Source of the DNA: Ruminococcus sp.
GTDB taxonomy: Bacteria > Bacillota > Clostridia > Oscillospirales > Acutalibacteraceae
Length of the DNA stretch: 64,000 bases
NCBI GenBank assembly: GCA_017458845.1
Contig: JAFSZY010000024.1
Location: forward strand, 1-64,000
Direction of reading: 5' to 3'
In this document: positions 60,243-64,000 of the stretch, in pieces
Numbering within the stretch: the stretch's first letter is position 1
Layout: every line of letters starts with the position of its first letter
Translations under genes and position numbers: made by a program
Notes under the pieces: generated by a model
Databases searched by the model: none
What the model saw: the letters and a program-made list of their open reading frames with translations, nothing else
Told to the model about the DNA's origin: nothing

Positions 60243-61759
60243 TACAGTGCCCTCCTGCGAATAAATATCACAAGCCCTATGAGCAGAACAATCACAGGTA
60301 TCGCGCCGATAAATATGATACCGACCATAAATATGGTTTCGGCGGTTACAGTTCCAAGCTCGCCGCTGTCATATTTTGCCGATGAAATGGTAATACCCAA
60401 ATCGCCGCGGTTTGTAATTGTGTTGCAGATGTTTACAATATAGTTTGCATTGTTGTAGCTTGTTTCCATATAGTTGGAAAGGAACATAATGGGAGAGCCA
60501 AAAACTACAACGTTGCTCTTCTTGTCATCCTCACCGCTGATTGTGCCGATTGCCGCGGCGTTGATTCCGTCCTTTTTGAGGTAATCATCAGCCTTGGCGT
60601 CCTCGCCGCTGTCAAACGGGACCATACCCGCTCCGTCCTCTACACTGAGCAGCGGGGAAGCTGTGTCCTTGTTTACAATCTCAACATCTCTGGAGTCGCG
60701 TACAACCACGGGAACATCGGCATTCTTGAGTCCCTTTGTATATGTTTCGTTGTTATAATCCGTAATAAAGGTGTAGTAGTCACCGATATAATACTTTGAG
60801 CTTGTACAATAGGCGAGTCCGCCGCTGACTTTCATTCCGTACTTTTTGAGTAAAGCGTCGATGTTAGGGGTTTTGACCTTATCGTTTATCGGAATATAAA
60901 TCAGGTTTCTGCCAAGCTTGCCGTCGTTGTTGAGCCAGTCTTCGAGCTTCTCGGCAGAGTCCTCGGAAAGATCAACCGTAGGCGCGTAAAGCACAGCGAT
61001 TTTGCTGTCCTCTCTGAGCTTTTGAGTGAGTAGATTTACTTCCTTAACGTCGTAGGCGTTCTTCTTTAAAAGTGAAACGAGCGCCGAGTATGCCTCGTCA
61101 TTTTCGCCTGAACCCGTGATGAAGTCAACCGATGTCTTTTCGCCTGTGGTAACCTCCAGAATTGCGGTGATTGCCGCTTGCTCGATAGTTGTCGCTGTAT
61201 AAACGCTGTAGCCGTAATACTGATAATACTCGCTGTTGGTGTCAATGGTGAAGCACTCGTCCAGCGTAAGAGCAGTGTAATCGCCGCCGCACTCCACAAT
61301 CATAAGATTGTTGGCATTCTCGGAGTTCCATTCAATCTTATCATACTTTGTTGTGAATGTCGGGTTTGTCGACAAGTCGATATATTTTAACGTGATGTGT
61401 TTGCTTTCGGACGCCATTTTCCTGAGCAGCTCGTTCGCCTGCACAAAGTACTGAGCTCCCGAATAGGCGTTCATACCGGATTTAAAAGTCTTTTCCGTCA
61501 CCAGGACATAGAGGTTTACGTCCTTGTCGAGCTGGTCGAGATATTCCACCGTATCCTTCTGGAGCTGATATGTTCCCGATGAGGTCATATCAAACTGTAA
61601 GTTCGGAAACCGCTGTACCAAAAGTCCCGTGACAACGTTCAACAGCACAACTACTGCCAAAGCCGCCGCGAGGATAATGACCGCGACCGAACCCTTTCTG
61701 GTTTTTCTGGATTTATAGAAGGCTTTTATTTTTCCTTGTTTTTTCTCTGTGTTACTCAT
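60242..61759 (-). CDS. GldG-family ABC-associated membrane protein, 505 aa
   Basis: An N-terminal transmembrane segment (about 22-44), an extracellular region of 420 residues with the GldG/ABC_transp_aux pattern (DKDVNLYVLVTEK and TSVDFITGSGENDEAYSALV) and a C-terminal membrane segment (about 475-498). In gliding Bacteroidetes GldA-GldF-GldG forms an ABC complex; in Firmicutes the role is unknown, not gliding. It lies between the permease and DUF4340 genes. Confidence 0.88.
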   Translation of the reverse strand: MSNTEKKQGKIKAFYKSRKTRKGSVAVIILAAALAVVVLLNVVTGLLVQRFPNLQFDMTSSGTYQLQKDTVEYLDQLDKDVNLYVLVTEKTFKSGMNAYSGAQYFVQANELLRKMASESKHITLKYIDLSTNPTFTTKYDKIEWNSENANNLMIVECGGDYTALTLDECFTIDTNSEYYQYYGYSVYTATTIEQAAITAILEVTTGEKTSVDFITGSGENDEAYSALVSLLKKNAYDVKEVNLLTQKLREDSKIAVLYAPTVDLSEDSAEKLEDWLNNDGKLGRNLIYIPINDKVKTPNIDALLKKYGMKVSGGLAYCTSSKYYIGDYYTFITDYNNETYTKGLKNADVPVVVRDSRDVEIVNKDTASPLLSVEDGAGMVPFDSGEDAKADDYLKKDGINAAAIGTISGEDDKKSNVVVFGSPIMFLSNYMETSYNNANYIVNICNTITNRGDLGITISSAKYDSGELGTVTAETIFMVGIIFIGAIPVIVLLIGLVIFIRRRAL

Positions 61760-61771
61760 TATTTACCCCCC

Positions 61772-62479
61772 TTAGCTCCAACGTTTTCTGTCCAGTACGC
61801 GGATTGTAAAGAAGTTAAAGAGCGCGATAACACTCAAAAAGAATACAATACCCGAAAGATCCAGCATACCGTAAGTAAAGTTTGTATAATAGTTGAGCGG
61901 GGAAATAGCCTCAAGGACTTTTGCAATCCAATCGACTTCCACCATCGAGATAATAGAGTTCATCATATAGAGCAAAAGCCCCACTGCCATACCTACAACA
62001 GCCGCGATAACCTGACTCTCGGTGAGCGCGCTGATGAACACGTCAATAGCAATAAGCACTCCGCCGACGAGCAGCAAGCCTACTGTCGTGCAGATGATTA
62101 CGGACCAGTCGGGCGCGGTAAAGAACGCGATAACCAAAGCATACAAAAAGAAAATCATACAGCATATCGCGTAAAGGATAAAGGCGCCGAGGAATTTGCC
62201 CATTACAATTTCAAACAGGCTCGCGGGGGAAGTCAGTAAAGCCTGATCTGTCTTTTGCTTCTTTTCCTCGCTGAAAGTTTTCATAGAGATGATAGGAATA
62301 AGAAAAAGTATAACAACAAAGATGTTGCTGTATGTATAGCTCAGCGAGGATGTGTTGCCCACAAAACAGGTTCCCACAAAGAAGTAACCCGAGAACCCGA
62401 AGAATACAGCCATAACGATGTAGGCTATCGCCGAGTTAAAGTACGCGCTTAGCTCTCTTTTAAGTATAGCCGACATCAT
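61772..62479 (-). CDS. ABC-2 permease of the Gld type, 235 aa
   Basis: Six predicted membrane helices, starting AILKRELSAYFNSAIAYIVM as in GldF-like permeases. The start overlaps the ATPase stop by one base. It forms the channel of the GldA/F/G-type transporter with the ATPase of 62479-63426. Confidence 0.88.
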   Translation of the reverse strand: MMSAILKRELSAYFNSAIAYIVMAVFFGFSGYFFVGTCFVGNTSSLSYTYSNIFVVILFLIPIISMKTFSEEKKQKTDQALLTSPASLFEIVMGKFLGAFILYAICCMIFFLYALVIAFFTAPDWSVIICTTVGLLLVGGVLIAIDVFISALTESQVIAAVVGMAVGLLLYMMNSIISMVEVDWIAKVLEAISPLNYYTNFTYGMLDLSGIVFFLSVIALFNFFTIRVLDRKRWS

Positions 62480-63426
62480 TACACCTCCTCACGCTGGTCC
62501 TCGGAGACAAGCTTGAGGAAGCTTTCCTCCAGAGTTTCATTGCCGCTCTGCATATTAAGGATAACGCATCCGGATGACGCGATAGCCTTGAACACGCTTC
62601 TGCGTATATCGTTCTCTTTGTTATACTCAACAATGTATCTCGCCGCGTTGTCGCCGATATCGCGGGTTTTGCGGATTCGGATAACGCCCGGGATAACCTT
62701 GAGCGCGCCGAGTACGGTTCCCTGGGAACCCTCAACGTCAAGGCTGAGCTTTTCATCGCCCGAAATTGAGGAGCTGAGTTCCTCGGTCTTGGCGTCTGCA
62801 ACGATTTTGCCGTTTGAAATTACGATAATCCTGTCGCAGGTTGCCGATACCTCGGACAAAACGTGTGACGAAAAGATAACCGTGTGTTTCTTTCCGAGGC
62901 TTCTTATAAGCTTGCGGATTTCAATTATCTGCTTGGGGTCAAGCCCTACGGTGGGCTCGTCGAGAATAAGCACGGGCGGATTGCCGAGGAGCGCCTGGGC
63001 AAATCCCACACGCTGGCGGTAACCCTTGGAGAGGTTCTTAATCAGCCTTTCGCTTACGTCTGTAATCTTGACGAGTCTCATTATCTCCTCGATATGCTCA
63101 TATTTGGGGAGACGCACCTTTTTGAGATTAAACATAAACTCGAGATATTTCCTGACAGTCATCTCCATATAGAGCGGAGGAATCTCGGGAAGGTAGCCTA
63201 TCTTTTGTTTAACCGCCTTGGGGTCTTTCAGAATCTCGGCTCCGTCAACGGTAACTGTCCCGCTTGTGGAGGAGATATACCCCGTTATAATATTCATAGT
63301 TGTGGATTTCCCCGCGCCGTTCGGTCCGAGAAAACCAAGCACTTCGCCGCTGTCGGCGGTAAAGCTGATGTCGTCTACCGCTGTGGTTCTGCCGTAGCGC
63401 TTGGTAAGGTTCTTTACCTCAACCAT
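62479..63426 (-). CDS. ABC transporter ATPase of the Gld type, 315 aa
   Basis: Walker A GPNGAGKST (about 34-42), signature LSKGYRQRVGFAQA and Walker B VLILDEPTVGLD. A C-terminal extension of about 90 residues is typical of the GldA/NatA group. The start is the ATG at 63426, behind AAGGAG; the frame is open for 20 more codons but lacks a site there. It is first in the four-gene operon ATPase, permease, GldG, DUF4340. Confidence 0.92.
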   Translation of the reverse strand: MVEVKNLTKRYGRTTAVDDISFTADSGEVLGFLGPNGAGKSTTMNIITGYISSTSGTVTVDGAEILKDPKAVKQKIGYLPEIPPLYMEMTVRKYLEFMFNLKKVRLPKYEHIEEIMRLVKITDVSERLIKNLSKGYRQRVGFAQALLGNPPVLILDEPTVGLDPKQIIEIRKLIRSLGKKHTVIFSSHVLSEVSATCDRIIVISNGKIVADAKTEELSSSISGDEKLSLDVEGSQGTVLGALKVIPGVIRIRKTRDIGDNAARYIVEYNKENDIRRSVFKAIASSGCVILNMQSGNETLEESFLKLVSEDQREEV

Positions 63427-63539
63427 AATATCACTCCTTATAAAAAGTATCCTATTAATTATAACCCAAAACACAAATCTAATCAATACGAATAAATCTG
63501 AAATTTATGTGAACATTAAATAAAAACGAGGTGAACGTG

Positions 63540-63896
63540 GTGCATTATGTTTTCGCTTTCATAACGGGCGGCTTAATCTGTGTAATCGGACAGATTCTGA
63601 TTGACAAAACTTCTTTAACTCCTGCCAGAATACTCACGTCGTTCGTAGTAGCGGGGGTAATACTGACCGCTCTGGGACTCTATGAGCCGCTCAAAAATTT
63701 TGCGGGAGCGGGAGCCACCGTTCCGATTTCGGGTTTCGGATATCTTATGGCAAACGGCGTAAAGGAAGCCGTAAACGAAAACGGAGCGCTCGGCATACTG
63801 ACAGGAGCCCTTACTGCCTCGGCGGGAGGCATAGCCTGCGCTGTGTTCTTTTCATATCTTGCCGCGCTCGTTTCCCGCTCGGGCGACAAAAGCTGA
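63540..63896 (+). CDS. spoVAE: Stage V sporulation protein AE, 118 aa
   Basis: A small three- to four-helix membrane protein of the SpoVAE/SpoVAEb group; motifs GGLICVIGQILIDKT and GSGxT-like FAGAGATVPISGFG are typical. SpoVA proteins form a channel for Ca-dipicolinate uptake into the forespore. The start is taken as the GTG at 63540 with GAGGTG six bases upstream; GTG at 63537 or 63531 is possible. The usual spoVAC and spoVAD partners are not next to it, so it seems detached from its normal cluster. Its presence marks a spore-forming lineage. Confidence 0.9.
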   Translation: MHYVFAFITGGLICVIGQILIDKTSLTPARILTSFVVAGVILTALGLYEPLKNFAGAGATVPISGFGYLMANGVKEAVNENGALGILTGALTASAGGIACAVFFSYLAALVSRSGDKS

Positions 63897-63914
63897 CTCA
63901 AAAAGAGTCAGCTT
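63891..63914. terminator. Bidirectional terminator after spoVAE
   Basis: AGCTGACTC and GAGTCAGCT form a 9-base stem with an AAAAA loop. It overlaps the spoVAE stop and the end of the minus-strand gene at the window edge. Confidence 0.8.
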
Positions 63915-64000
63915 TTGGTTTCTTTAAAGGTGTGAAGTTCATCTTTGATTTTTTTGCGGTTTTTGATGGATTTGAATACCATCCTGTGAACATAGGTGAA
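63908..64000 (-). CDS. C-terminal end of an unknown protein (partial)
   Basis: Thirty in-frame codons end VFKSIKNRKKIKDELHTFKE then TKS and a stop. Very basic, with no recognisable motif. It is the end of a longer minus-strand gene outside the window. Confidence 0.5.
   Translation of the reverse strand, partial: FTYVHRMVFKSIKNRKKIKDELHTFKETKS

Overview
The window is a chromosome segment from a Gram-positive, spore-forming, anaerobic Clostridia-type bacterium, most like the Ruminococcus/Oscillospirales group. This is inferred from protein families and gene style: strong AGGAGG ribosome sites, a T-box leader before valS, SpoVAE, LuxS, a type I dockerin and a cohesin-like domain, XRE-AbrB and SipW-type genes, and a bacterial GlnRS beside GltX. 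I cannot name the species.

Layout. 1-12486 (all minus) is a surface-fibre locus. A consensus promoter at 12565-12594 is followed by a TasA/camelysin-like protein, a SipW-type (ER-type, Ser/His) signal peptidase, two more exported subunits, a membrane-anchored McrB-like AAA+ ATPase, a DUF2357-like protein whose expected nuclease is replaced by a long coiled coil, then two large exported subunits and the start of another. Four of the five complete exported proteins share a C-terminal W-x-E-G-x-D signature. The gaps of this locus are packed with dispersed repeats, two of which carry small genes (DUF559 endonuclease-like, and four-helix bundle/S23-like).

12956-18962 holds a lone phage-tail-like gene, LOG and a small DUF6472-like protein, then a CotH kinase with a dockerin divergent from a membrane-anchored cohesin-like protein, and fba. 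19160-27085 holds an HtrA protease, an FHA-FtsW/RodA fusion, a class B PBP and SecA. 27121-29196 is a small regulator/lipoprotein cluster ending in a broken gene. 29316-36092 has gltX, glnS, and valS, whose T-box leader is separated from the gene by a DUF559 element. 36157-43841 has a second small HTH/lipoprotein module, a heterodimeric ABC exporter, a HAD phosphatase, a 2-hydroxyacid dehydrogenase and a lipoprotein.

43913-51074 is a 7.1-kb integrative element in tRNA-Thr(GGU) with 48-bp att direct repeats. It carries a tyrosine integrase, a CI-like repressor, small DNA-binding proteins, an HUH replication initiator, a sigma-like factor and a ribbon-helix-helix protein. It also carries a very compact candidate type I toxin-antitoxin locus at 50142-50415 with the architecture of the enterococcal par/fst system. 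Downstream lie further short copies of the tRNA 3' end, suggesting earlier integrations.

51509-64000 holds luxS, a membrane protein, a TetR regulator, glgB with a Lys/Ala/Pro-rich tail, an XRE-AbrB-controlled ABC-2 transporter, a Gld-type ABC system (DUF4340, GldG, permease, ATPase) and spoVAE.

The strongest candidates for something new are the SipW/TasA plus McrB-DUF2357 surface locus, the par-like toxin-antitoxin locus, and the repeat families that carry DUF559 or S23-like genes.
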